DNA of 22,317 nucleotides from an uncultured Clostridium sp. Its GTDB lineage: Bacteria; Bacillota; Clostridia; Lachnospirales; Lachnospiraceae. Each line of letters begins with the position of its first letter. Within the stretch, counting starts at the first letter, position 1. The stretch spans positions 1 to 22,317 of the forward strand of contig USJW01000078.1 in NCBI GenBank assembly GCA_900555045.1, in the 5' to 3' direction. Of this stretch, positions 6,447 through 13,760 are shown in pieces. Both the position numbers and the translations under genes were made by a program. A model generated the notes under the pieces. It saw only the letters and a list, made by a program, of their open reading frames with translations. It made no database searches and was not told the DNA's origin.

Positions 6447-9056
6447 TCATTCAAGGGTCGCGGCCAAGGTAGTCTCGATCATCTGGTAGAGGCGGTCCGA
6501 GTCGATCGGCTTTGCCAGGTGACCGTTCATTCCGGCCTCCCCCGCCTTGACCAGATCCTCGTGGAACGCGTCCGCCGTCATGGCGATAATCGGGATGGAC
6601 TTCGCCCTCCGGTGCCCGGACTGGCGGATGGCCCTGGTCGCCTCGTAGCCGTCCATAAAGGGCATCTGCACATCCATCAGAATCAGATCATAGTCCTCGC
6701 CGTTGGTGAGGAACCGCTCCACAGCGGCCCTGCCGTCGCCCACACAGTCGATCTCCATCCCCACCATCTTTAAGAGCTCCACGGCGATCTCCTGATTGAG
6801 GTCGTTGTCCTCCGCTAGCAGTACCCGCCGCCCCTCCAGCGCGGGGTTCACCTGCGCGCTGGCGTGGGTGCGGACCGCGCGCTCGATGCCAGTCACCGTG
6901 AGGAGCGTGTTATAGAGCGTGGAGGCAAAGATGGGCTTGGACAGAAACGCGTTGGCCCCGGCCTCCCTGGCGCTCTTCTCGATGGAGCTCCAGTCGTAGG
7001 CTGTGATGATGATGATCATGGTGTCCGGGCCCACAAACTCCCGGACCCGCCTGGTGACCTCGATTCCGTCCATGTCCGGCATCTTAAAGTCGATCAGGCA
7101 CACATCGTACTCTTCCCCGCTCTTGTGGGCGGTCAGGACCTCATCCACACATTCCGCCCCCGTGAGCACCCAGCGGGATACAATCCCAAGGTTTTCCAGC
7201 AGCAGGGAGGTGTGAATACAGCAGTCCCGGTCGTCGTCGGCCACAAGCACCTTTAAGGCCTCCAGAACCTGGTGATTGGTTTGGGCTGCTTCCGCCTCTT
7301 CCTCCACCACGTCAAAGTCCAGCTCAACCTTGAAGGTAGTCCCCTTCTCCAATTGGCTCTTCACCGAGATCGTCCCGCCCATCAGGGTGACCAGATTTTT
7401 GCTGATGGACATCCCCAGGCCGGTGCCGCCGAATTTGCGGCCGGTGGTTGCGCTCTCCTGCTCAAAGGGCAAAAACAGCCGGTCCATAAACTCCTCGCTC
7501 ATGCCGATCCCGGTGTCGCTGACCGTAAAGCGCAGCCGCACCCGCCCGTTTTTCTTCTGAATCTGCCGGATCTCCAGCCGGACAGAACCGCCGGAGGGCG
7601 TAAACTTGAGGGCGTTGGAGAGCAGATTTAACAGCACCTGGTTTAGCCGCAGAGAATCGCCGACCAGGACCGTGTCCGTGACATCGATGAGCGGCATGGA
7701 GAACAGAATCCCTTTGTCCGTGGCCTGCGGGTAAATGATGGAGGTGATGGATTCCGCCACGCTCTCCAGATTGAAGTTCTCGTGGGCGATCGTCATCTTC
7801 CCCTCGTCGATTTTGGACATATCTAACACATCGTTGATCAATGTCATCAGGTGCTTGGAAGAATACCCAATTTTCTCCAGACAGTCCTCCACGCGCTTCC
7901 GGTCCTCTATGAAGGCGCCTGCGATGGTCGTCATTCCGATAATGGCGTTCATCGGGGTCCGGATCTCATGGCTCATGCGGGAGAGGAAATTCTGTTTTGC
8001 GGAGTTGGCGTTCTGCGCATTGACTAACGCATCCTTGAGCGCCTGCTCCTTTACAATCTCGTCCGTGCAGTCGGCCAGCGAGACAATGTATCGCACGATT
8101 TTATCCTTGACCACTTCCGGAAAACTCTGAATCCGAATCCAGCGGATCAGTCCATTGGGAAGGCGCATGCGGAAATCGCTGCTCTTGCTTGCCATCGCGC
8201 CGGTCCGCCGGGAAAACTCCTCAAACGCCGCCCGGTCCTCGTCCACGACCTGGCGCTCCAGCGAATCCGGGTCCGCGATGATCGTCTCCCCTTCCATGCT
8301 CAGAACCCGTTTACAGTTGGCGCTGACATACTCCAGCGCGTCTTTACCCTGGTTATAGATCAAAAAAACCTCGTCCACGTTGGACGAAAGAATATCGAAC
8401 AGATGCTCCCGGTATTGGATCTCGCGCATGTTTTTCCGCTCTTTCCACATCGTAAACAGAAAGTAGGCTGGCAGAAAAATCGTGAGCAGCACCGCGGAGG
8501 CTGTGGCCAGTTCTGCGGTATCCGTCGCCCGCCGTTCCAAACTCTGGATTTTATTGTCCGCATAATCAATGATCTTAGTCAGCGCGGCGTCCACCGCATC
8601 GTATTTGGGGTAGAGGTACTGCTCCGCGTACTGCATCGTCTCCGCGCGCCCTATCGGCAGGACGAGCGGGAGCGACTCGCTCTGTGTGGTCGCCAAGTCC
8701 TGCATCGCAGTGAGGAGCTGTGCAGTGTCCTCGGCCGGCCCCAGATAGTGGTCCATGATCTCCTCCACAGCGGCAAACTGCATGGCATACCGCTGGTCCA
8801 GCATCTTAGCCACCGCCTCCACATCCCACGACGGCTCCCCGATAATATTCATCAGAAATCCCTTCATGTCCAGCAGCCGCGACCGCATCGCCCGCGCTTC
8901 GTTGGAGACCGTGTACGGATGGTCATAGATCAGTGAGGCCGTCTCACGTAGCTGATAGGTGGAAAAAATGCTAAACCCGGACAGGCCGACCGCCAGCACG
9001 CATACAAGCGTCATCCCCATCCTCTTAATCTTACTGCTCTTCTTTTGTTCATCCAT
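6447..9056 (-). CDS. Membrane hybrid sensor histidine kinase with two receiver domains
   Basis: An 869-residue sensor kinase. A transmembrane segment lies at about 15-35, followed by a mostly helical extracytoplasmic region of about 150 residues and a second segment near 183-204. Next is a PAS-like region (about 215-335, containing VSANCKRVLSMEGETI). The dimerisation domain carries the phosphoacceptor H363 in MSHEIRTPMNAIIGM. The ATPase domain shows NLLSNALKF, DTGIGMS and GTGLGMSI. Two receivers follow, with D656 in LIDFKMPDMDG and D795 in LILMDVQMPFMDG; the second has a clear AKPID lysine. No histidine phosphotransfer or DNA-binding domain is present, so the signal must leave through a separate protein not encoded here. 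The start is ATG 9056; GTG 9059 directly before it is equally well placed behind GGGAG. The gene has its own promoter and terminator. The signal sensed is unknown; control of the neighbouring lyase is only a possibility. Confidence 0.93.
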   Translation of the reverse strand: MDEQKKSSKIKRMGMTLVCVLAVGLSGFSIFSTYQLRETASLIYDHPYTVSNEARAMRSRLLDMKGFLMNIIGEPSWDVEAVAKMLDQRYAMQFAAVEEIMDHYLGPAEDTAQLLTAMQDLATTQSESLPLVLPIGRAETMQYAEQYLYPKYDAVDAALTKIIDYADNKIQSLERRATDTAELATASAVLLTIFLPAYFLFTMWKERKNMREIQYREHLFDILSSNVDEVFLIYNQGKDALEYVSANCKRVLSMEGETIIADPDSLERQVVDEDRAAFEEFSRRTGAMASKSSDFRMRLPNGLIRWIRIQSFPEVVKDKIVRYIVSLADCTDEIVKEQALKDALVNAQNANSAKQNFLSRMSHEIRTPMNAIIGMTTIAGAFIEDRKRVEDCLEKIGYSSKHLMTLINDVLDMSKIDEGKMTIAHENFNLESVAESITSIIYPQATDKGILFSMPLIDVTDTVLVGDSLRLNQVLLNLLSNALKFTPSGGSVRLEIRQIQKKNGRVRLRFTVSDTGIGMSEEFMDRLFLPFEQESATTGRKFGGTGLGMSISKNLVTLMGGTISVKSQLEKGTTFKVELDFDVVEEEAEAAQTNHQVLEALKVLVADDDRDCCIHTSLLLENLGIVSRWVLTGAECVDEVLTAHKSGEEYDVCLIDFKMPDMDGIEVTRRVREFVGPDTMIIIITAYDWSSIEKSAREAGANAFLSKPIFASTLYNTLLTVTGIERAVRTHASAQVNPALEGRRVLLAEDNDLNQEIAVELLKMVGMEIDCVGDGRAAVERFLTNGEDYDLILMDVQMPFMDGYEATRAIRQSGHRRAKSIPIIAMTADAFHEDLVKAGEAGMNGHLAKPIDSDRLYQMIETTLAATLE

Positions 9057-9074
9057 CACGGCTTGCTCCCTCAG

Positions 9075-9096
9075 CCGCGTGTATCCTCACACGCGG
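9075..9096 (-). promoter_or_regulatory. Perfect hairpin in the kinase mRNA leader
   Basis: CCGCGTGT pairs perfectly with ACACGCGG around a six-base loop, just upstream of the GGGAG ribosome binding site of the kinase gene and downstream of its promoter. It may stabilise the transcript or affect translation; it has no U-run and is not a terminator. Confidence 0.55.
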
Positions 9097-9123
9097 ACAT
9101 CGATTATGTAGATATATGCACTC

Positions 9124-9152
9124 AGTATATCTTACTTTTTCAGAAATATCAA
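9124..9152 (-). promoter_or_regulatory. Promoter of the hybrid kinase gene
   Basis: Minus strand TTGATA (9147-9152) and TATACT (9124-9129) with a 17-base spacer. Transcription should begin near 9117, giving a leader of about 60 bases that contains the hairpin at 9075-9096. No convincing terminator separates it from the exporter gene upstream, so some read-through is possible. Confidence 0.7.
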
Positions 9153-9208
9153 TGCTTTTGTGGGCCTATTTCTGCGAATCCGCACGCCCTTTTTTCACAA
9201 AATTTTCT

Positions 9209-10609
9209 CTATTTTTCGCTCAATTTGTCCGCGCTTTGAACCCCCGCCGCGCGGTCCTCCATCTGCATTTTCTTGAAGATCCGGTACAGCATGCACACGG
9301 CCGCCACAGCCAACACGAACTCCGCCGTAAACTGCGCGTAGGCCAAGCCATACAGCGGAACCAGCCGGTTTAACACATACAGCGCCGGTATCTCCAGCAC
9401 AATTTTGCGCAGGATGGCGAAGCAGAGCGCCGACCGCCCCATGCCCACGGCCTGGAACACGCCCACCGCCAGGAAATCCATACACAAAAAGCAGAGTGCA
9501 AGGCAGAAGCCCCGCAGGAATCTGGTGCCGTACGCGATGATCTCTGCGTTGTTCATGAACAGCCGGATAAACGAGCCTGCGCCGAAGAAGAACGCCAGGG
9601 ACACCGCCGCCAAAAACGGCATCATGGTCTTGGCCGCGAAAAAGATCGACTCCCTCATGCGCTTGTGGTTGCCGCTGGCGTAGCTGTAGCTGATGAGCGG
9701 CATGATCCCCTGGGAGAATCCCATGGCCACCTGCATGGGCACCATGTTAATCTTCTGGGCGATTCCCATGGCCGCCACCGCCTGCGCGCCGTAGACCGAC
9801 GTGAAATTGTTCAGGATCGTCATCCCCGTCACGTTGAGAAGATTCTGGATCGACGCCGGAATCCCAACGCCGCAGACCCCGAACACGATCGCCTTCTTCA
9901 TCGAGAACATCCGCGGATGGATGCACACATAGGTGCTCTTGCGCCGCACATACAGCAGCACGAAGAAATAGAGGCACGCCACGCAGTTTGAGAGAAACGT
10001 CGCCAGGCCCGCGCCCGCAGCGCCCATGTTGAGTCCCCAGGGAAGAATGAATATGGGGTCCAGGATCATGTTTAGCAGGCACCCGCTCATGGTCCCAAGG
10101 CTGGCGTGGAGGGAGGAGCCCTCCGCGCGCACCATGTAGGCCATCACCACGTTTAGGATCGCCGGGGCCGCCCCGCACAAGACCGTCCACTTCAGATATC
10201 CTGCCGTGGCGTCCATCGTGTTGGCGTCCGCCCCCAAAAGGATCAAAAGCGGCCCGAGAAACACCGTGCACACCAGCGAAAACACAATCCCGCAAAACAG
10301 CGCACAGTAGAAGCCAAAGGCCGAGCTCCTCCGGACCGTATCATAATCCTTTCTCCCCAGCGCCCTGCTCATCATACTGGAGCTGCCCACGCCGAACAGG
10401 TTGTTCACCGCGTTAAAAGCCAGCAAAACCGGTGCAGCCAGCGTCACCGCCGCGTTCTGCACCGGATTGTTCATCATTCCCACAAAATATGTATCGGCCA
10501 GGTTGTAAATCACCATGACCAACGAGCTGAGCACCGTCGGCACCGCCAGCTGCATCACCGCCTTCGGCACCGGTGTCTGCTCAAACAGCTCCATTCTCTG
10601 ATTGTCCAT
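9209..10609 (-). CDS. MATE-family multidrug/cation exporter
   Basis: A 466-residue polytopic membrane protein with about twelve hydrophobic segments. Its N-terminus (PKAVMQLAVPTVLSSLVMVI, then NLADTYFVG) and the FGVGSSSMMSRALG stretch are typical of the MATE family, which exports drugs or metabolites in exchange for Na+ or H+. The second half repeats the fold with GIPASIQNLLN and MGIAQKIN followed by GFSQGIMPLISYSYASG. The start is placed at ATG 10609 (MDNQRMELFEQ), with AGAGGAGG eleven bases upstream; a longer form from 10654 has no ribosome binding site. Length is normal for the family. It ends without an evident hairpin 153 bases before the kinase gene. The substrate cannot be inferred; being beside a wall enzyme and a sensor kinase is not informative enough to name one. 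Confidence 0.92.
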   Translation of the reverse strand: MDNQRMELFEQTPVPKAVMQLAVPTVLSSLVMVIYNLADTYFVGMMNNPVQNAAVTLAAPVLLAFNAVNNLFGVGSSSMMSRALGRKDYDTVRRSSAFGFYCALFCGIVFSLVCTVFLGPLLILLGADANTMDATAGYLKWTVLCGAAPAILNVVMAYMVRAEGSSLHASLGTMSGCLLNMILDPIFILPWGLNMGAAGAGLATFLSNCVACLYFFVLLYVRRKSTYVCIHPRMFSMKKAIVFGVCGVGIPASIQNLLNVTGMTILNNFTSVYGAQAVAAMGIAQKINMVPMQVAMGFSQGIMPLISYSYASGNHKRMRESIFFAAKTMMPFLAAVSLAFFFGAGSFIRLFMNNAEIIAYGTRFLRGFCLALCFLCMDFLAVGVFQAVGMGRSALCFAILRKIVLEIPALYVLNRLVPLYGLAYAQFTAEFVLAVAAVCMLYRIFKKMQMEDRAAGVQSADKLSEK

Positions 10610-10664
10610 TCTGTCAATAGCCTCCTCTGAGCAGCGCAACTGTATACAGCGCATACTCTATTCA

Positions 10665-10693
10665 ATTTTAGCACGGGGAGAGAGAGAATACAA
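10665..10693 (-). promoter_or_regulatory. Possible promoter of the MATE exporter gene
   Basis: Minus strand TTGTAT (10688-10693) and TAAAAT (10665-10670) with 17 bases between. The -35 is a poor match, so this is tentative. The remaining sequence 10694-10776 shows no other clear element. Confidence 0.35.
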
Positions 10694-10776
10694 GCCGGAC
10701 TTCTTGGGCGGTGGAGAATTAATCACAATCTCACTTGTACTACCCCGTTTTTGTTTGATCCGCAGATGCAATGTGA

Positions 10777-10813
10777 ATTCAAAGGGCATGACAAATTGTC
10801 ATGCCCTTTGAAT
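10777..10813. repeat. Perfect 18-bp inverted repeat with one-base centre
   Basis: A 37-base palindrome, half-site ATTCAAAGGGCATGACAA as read on the plus strand, with a single central A. It starts 17 bases after the carboxypeptidase stop codon. Transcribed from either strand it would form a long stem, and it probably serves as the end of the carboxypeptidase transcript. Neither side carries a U-run, so it is not a standard intrinsic terminator; a small mobile or repetitive palindromic element is the alternative. Confidence 0.7.
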
Positions 10814-10829
10814 CCGCTCAATCGGCTCT

Positions 10830-12449
10830 CTATTTTATCCAAACACCATTTCCATCCACCCGGTACCCGTCCGGTGTCACCGTGTCCTTCAGCATCACGC
10901 CGTCGCCTCCCAGGTAGAAGTACTGCCCATTGGTCTCCACCCAGTAATTCTTCGCCATCGCTCCGCTGGACCGGAAATAGTACCATGCGCCGTTGTCAAA
11001 CTGCCGCCATCCGTTGGCCATGTAGGCGTTTGAGTCAAACCAGTAGGTCTCACCGCCAAGCTCCATCCACTGGCTCGCCGCGCGGGTCCCGTCCGATTTC
11101 ACATAATACCAGCCGTTCCCATCCTGCTGCCAACCCGCCGCCTGGGACGCCCCCGGCCCTCCGCCGGTTCCGGTTCCGGCTCCGCTACTTCCGCTGCCTC
11201 CGCTGCTTCCACTGCCACCATTGCTTCCACTGCCGCCGCTGGGCCCGGCCGCTCCGCTTCCGCCCGCGCCATTGGAATTCTGCTGCTTCAGCACCGCGAA
11301 CCCATAATCTAACAGCGCCTTCGTGTCCGTATAATGGGTGGATTTGCTCTTCATCACAACCGCAATCAGCCGCACACCGTCCTGCTCCACCGCCGTCACC
11401 AGCGTATTTCCAGCCTTTGACGTGTAGCCGGTCTTTCCGCCGATGATCCCTGGATAATAGCGGGAATCGCTGGGATTCAGCATTTTGTGCCCCATCGTGA
11501 TCGTCCTGGCCGCATTCTTCTTGGTCGCAGGCAGCTGGTAGGACAGCGTGGAGGCCACCGTGCGCACCGTGCCGTTCTCAAACGCCGCCCGCGCGATCAG
11601 CGCCATGTCGTGGGGCGTGGTGTAATGGTTCGTGTCATTTAATCCGTGGGGATTCGTGAAGTGCGTGTTCGTGCAGCCCAGCGCCGCCGCCTTCGCGTTC
11701 ATCATATCCGCAAACTTGGCGTTGCTCCCGGCCACATGCTCCGCCAGGGCGTTGCCTACCTCGTTGGCTGATTTTAAGAGCAGGGCGTAAAGGCACTGCC
11801 GCACAGTCAGCTTGTCCCCCTCCGTCAGATTGAGGGACACCGCCCCCGCCTCCAGATTGGTCGTTGCCGTCGCCGAGAAGGTCACCGTGTCGTCCAGATT
11901 GCAGTTCTCAGCCACCAGAAGGGCCGTCATCAGCTTTGTAATGCTGGCAGGGTAGAATTTTGTCTCCGCGTTCTTGGCGAACAGCACTTTGCCTGTGGAG
12001 GCTTCTATGACCACTGCCCCCTCCGCCGCGATCACCGGCTCCTGCACATTCTCGGACTGCCCGTCGCCGGAGGCTGTGGTGCCTGACGCACTGTCCGTGC
12101 CGCCAGCTGCGCTCCCGCTTCCGGACGGACTGTTCGTTCCCGGCGTATTGCCTGTGCCGGACGGGCTGTCCGTACTGGACGGACCTCCCGTGCCGGATGG
12201 ATTACCCGCTCCCGATGGACCTCCCGTGCCGGACGGCCCCTGGCTTTGCGATCCGCCGCTTCCGACCGGCCCGCTCCCGCCGGACGGCCCCTGGCCTTCC
12301 TCGCTCCCCATCTGCGCCACCGAGCTCTCCTCTAACGGTGTGATCACCGCCTGGTCCCCGTAGGCATACGCCGCCGGCCCAAACGCCAGCGCAGCACTCA
12401 AACACGCGCTGAGCAATATTTTATATCTATATGTAAAATTTCGCTTCAT
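10830..12449 (-). CDS. Secreted serine D-Ala-D-Ala carboxypeptidase with wall-binding repeats
   Basis: A 539-residue low-molecular-weight penicillin-binding protein that should remove the terminal D-alanine from peptidoglycan stem peptides. Start ATG 12449 follows AGGAG by eight bases. After a signal peptide (about 1-31, ending AAYA) comes a Gly/Ser/Pro/Thr linker (about 48-125), then the peptidase S11 domain with S169-ITK172, S227-A-N229 and K339-TG, all three catalytic motifs intact. A second glycine/serine linker leads to aromatic repeats (GWYYVKSDG, TYWFDSN, AWYYFRSSG, YFYLGGDG) of the cell-wall/choline-binding type. The usual S11 proteins have neither the N-terminal linker nor these repeats and instead anchor through a C-terminal amphipathic helix, absent here. 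The ending TPDGYRVDGNGVWIK is almost the same as that of the lyase at 93-6158. It is preceded by a promoter region with a duplicated 50-bp element. Confidence 0.94.
   Translation of the reverse strand: MKRNFTYRYKILLSACLSAALAFGPAAYAYGDQAVITPLEESSVAQMGSEEGQGPSGGSGPVGSGGSQSQGPSGTGGPSGAGNPSGTGGPSSTDSPSGTGNTPGTNSPSGSGSAAGGTDSASGTTASGDGQSENVQEPVIAAEGAVVIEASTGKVLFAKNAETKFYPASITKLMTALLVAENCNLDDTVTFSATATTNLEAGAVSLNLTEGDKLTVRQCLYALLLKSANEVGNALAEHVAGSNAKFADMMNAKAAALGCTNTHFTNPHGLNDTNHYTTPHDMALIARAAFENGTVRTVASTLSYQLPATKKNAARTITMGHKMLNPSDSRYYPGIIGGKTGYTSKAGNTLVTAVEQDGVRLIAVVMKSKSTHYTDTKALLDYGFAVLKQQNSNGAGGSGAAGPSGGSGSNGGSGSSGGSGSSGAGTGTGGGPGASQAAGWQQDGNGWYYVKSDGTRAASQWMELGGETYWFDSNAYMANGWRQFDNGAWYYFRSSGAMAKNYWVETNGQYFYLGGDGVMLKDTVTPDGYRVDGNGVWIK
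11150..11275 (-). repeat. Gly/Ser-coding low-complexity repeat in the carboxypeptidase gene
   Basis: Short imperfect repeats of a GGTTCC/GGCAGC-like unit encode a glycine/serine-rich linker between the peptidase domain and the wall-binding repeats. Such tracts change length easily by recombination. Confidence 0.7.
12115..12300 (-). repeat. Pro-Ser-Gly-Thr minisatellite in the carboxypeptidase gene
   Basis: Degenerate repeats around the plus-strand unit CCTCCCGTGCCGGACGG, with spacings of roughly 15 to 30 bases, encode runs such as GPSGTGGPSGAGNPSGTG. They form an extended linker between signal peptide and catalytic domain. All units keep the reading frame, so copy-number change would alter linker length only. 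Confidence 0.75.
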
Positions 12450-12487
12450 CCTGTTATCTCCTGGCCCAATCTGTCATTCTTCTATGA

Positions 12488-12590
12488 ACCCTGTCACCAA
12501 CCGAAGGTTGATGACAAGCCCTACGTTTCATTATTATACCCTGTCACCAACCGAAGGTTGATGACAAGTCCTACGTTTCATTATTATACC
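12488..12590. repeat. Two-copy 50-bp tandem repeat containing TATAAT and a palindrome
   Basis: Bases 12488-12540 match 12538-12590 with one difference (C at 12529, T at 12579), so the unit is 50 bp. Each unit carries TATAAT on the minus strand and an inverted repeat TGTCACCAACC-GAA-GGTTGATGACA (10 of 11 paired; 12492-12516 and 12542-12566). It lies between the Nudix stop and the carboxypeptidase start, in the carboxypeptidase promoter region. Confidence 0.9.
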
Positions 12591-12617
12591 ATGACAGAAT
12601 CCCAGATTTTCTGTCAA
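12533..12617 (-). promoter_or_regulatory. Promoter region of the carboxypeptidase gene with two -10 elements
   Basis: Minus-strand TATAAT occurs at 12583-12588 (extended as TGGTATAAT) and again at 12533-12538. TTGACA lies at 12612-12617 and TTGTCA at 12562-12567, each 23 bases from its -10, too far for normal spacing. A TGACA/TGTCA inverted repeat fills each spacer (12592-12599 with 12609-12616, and 12542-12566). Extended -10 activity or an activator that bends the spacer would explain this; which start is used is not known. Confidence 0.55.
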
Positions 12618-12643
12618 TAACCTTACGACTTCCTAAAATTTTA

Positions 12644-13660
12644 TCATTTGCGCGCAAATAACGCCCCCCGCAGCATCTCCAGCTCATCCGCGCAGATACA
12701 ATTTTCGATCGTCCCCTGCTTCACCGCCTGCAGGCATTCCTCATAGTCCATCCACATCACGGACTCCACCTCCTCCTGCTGGAGTGTCAGCCGCTCAATG
12801 TCAACGAGCTCCCGGTAAATGTACACTGCACTGATCTCGCGGTTGCAAAACCGTTTCCCGTAAAAAACATCTTCCATATCCACTCTGTGAAAGCCCACAA
12901 ACTCCATCTGCGCTTCCACTGCCTGGATCCCCAGCTCCTCCTTCAGTTCGCGCAGGGCGGACGGCAAGAAATCGTCCCCCGCCTGCAGATGCCCGGCGGA
13001 TGAGATGTCGTAGCGGCCCGGATAGGAGTCCTTGCTCCGGCTCCGCTTCTGCAGCAGAATATCCCAGCCGCTCTTCTCATTCTCCCGTGCAACCCATACA
13101 TGGGCGGTGCCGTGCAGATCCCCGTTCATGTGCACCAACGCGCGCTCCCTGGCCACCCCGGTGACATTCCCCTCCTGGTCACGGACATCGAACAGCTCCA
13201 ATTCCCTGCCGTCAAGCGCAGCGTAAACCAGCCGGTTCCCCTGGTAGGAGAGCTTCAGCGAGAAGAATGAGCGCCCCTCGTTCATGAGACGGAAAAAAAT
13301 CTTATCCCCCTCCCAGAGATTCAAATTCAGCACGTCCTCCTTGCCGACCCACTCCAAAACGCCCTCGTCGCATGCCAACTGCTCGCCGGTAAAGCCATCC
13401 GCGGTGAAGAGGCTGATATACTCGTCCTCCCACCCCTCCGATGAAAAGGTGATGAACCCCCGAAATTTCCAGGAAGTCAGCGTCAGCCCCGTCTCCTCCT
13501 TCACCTCGCGGAGCACGCACTCCTCCGGGCTCTCCCCCGGCTCAAAATGCCCGCCCACGCCAATCCATTTATCCTTATTCACATCATGTTTCTTGCTCAC
13601 CCGATGCAGCATCAGGTACGCATTGTCCCTCTCAATATAACAGAGCGTCGTAAGCTTCAT
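12644..13660 (-). CDS. Protein with two fused Nudix hydrolase domains
   Basis: A 338-residue cytosolic protein from ATG 13660, preceded by AAGGGAGGGG. Residues about 1-135 form a MutT-like domain with a full Nudix box (GGHFEPGESPEE followed by REVKEETGL), resembling 8-oxo-dGTP diphosphatases that sanitise oxidised nucleotides. Residues about 155-335 form a second Nudix domain of the isopentenyl-diphosphate-isomerase/YfcD style (GTAHVWVA, LLQKRS, GHLQAGDD and RELKEELGI). In the second box the usual Glu seven positions into the motif is Asp, while the REXXEE metal-binding part is intact. The domains probably act on different nucleotides or diphosphates; substrates are not deducible. It lies 100 bases after guaB, beyond a hairpin, with no convincing promoter of its own, so partial read-through from guaB may supply expression. 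That would link it to purine nucleotide metabolism, as inference only. Confidence 0.88.
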   Translation of the reverse strand: MKLTTLCYIERDNAYLMLHRVSKKHDVNKDKWIGVGGHFEPGESPEECVLREVKEETGLTLTSWKFRGFITFSSEGWEDEYISLFTADGFTGEQLACDEGVLEWVGKEDVLNLNLWEGDKIFFRLMNEGRSFFSLKLSYQGNRLVYAALDGRELELFDVRDQEGNVTGVARERALVHMNGDLHGTAHVWVARENEKSGWDILLQKRSRSKDSYPGRYDISSAGHLQAGDDFLPSALRELKEELGIQAVEAQMEFVGFHRVDMEDVFYGKRFCNREISAVYIYRELVDIERLTLQQEEVESVMWMDYEECLQAVKQGTIENCICADELEMLRGALFARK

Positions 13661-13713
13661 GTTCCCCTCCCTTTCTCACATACCATTCTCCAAAACCCGT
13701 TGCATCCAACAGC

Positions 13714-13742
13714 GAAAGCCCGCCGTAAAACAGCGGGCTTTC
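13714..13742 (-). terminator. Hairpin terminator after guaB
   Basis: A 10-bp stem GAAAGCCCGC with GCGGGCTTTC and a nine-base loop begins 18 bases past the guaB stop. The three U of the descending arm are the only U-run, so termination may be partial. Confidence 0.75.
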
Positions 13743-13760
13743 AAATTCAGTGCCGATTCA

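Noticed and set aside
9153..9208. Terminator after the MATE exporter gene
   Set aside because: No stable stem followed by U was found; only AAAATTTT and scattered short complementarities are present.
12488..12590. CRISPR-like repeat
   Set aside because: Only two adjacent copies without spacers; it is a simple tandem duplication.
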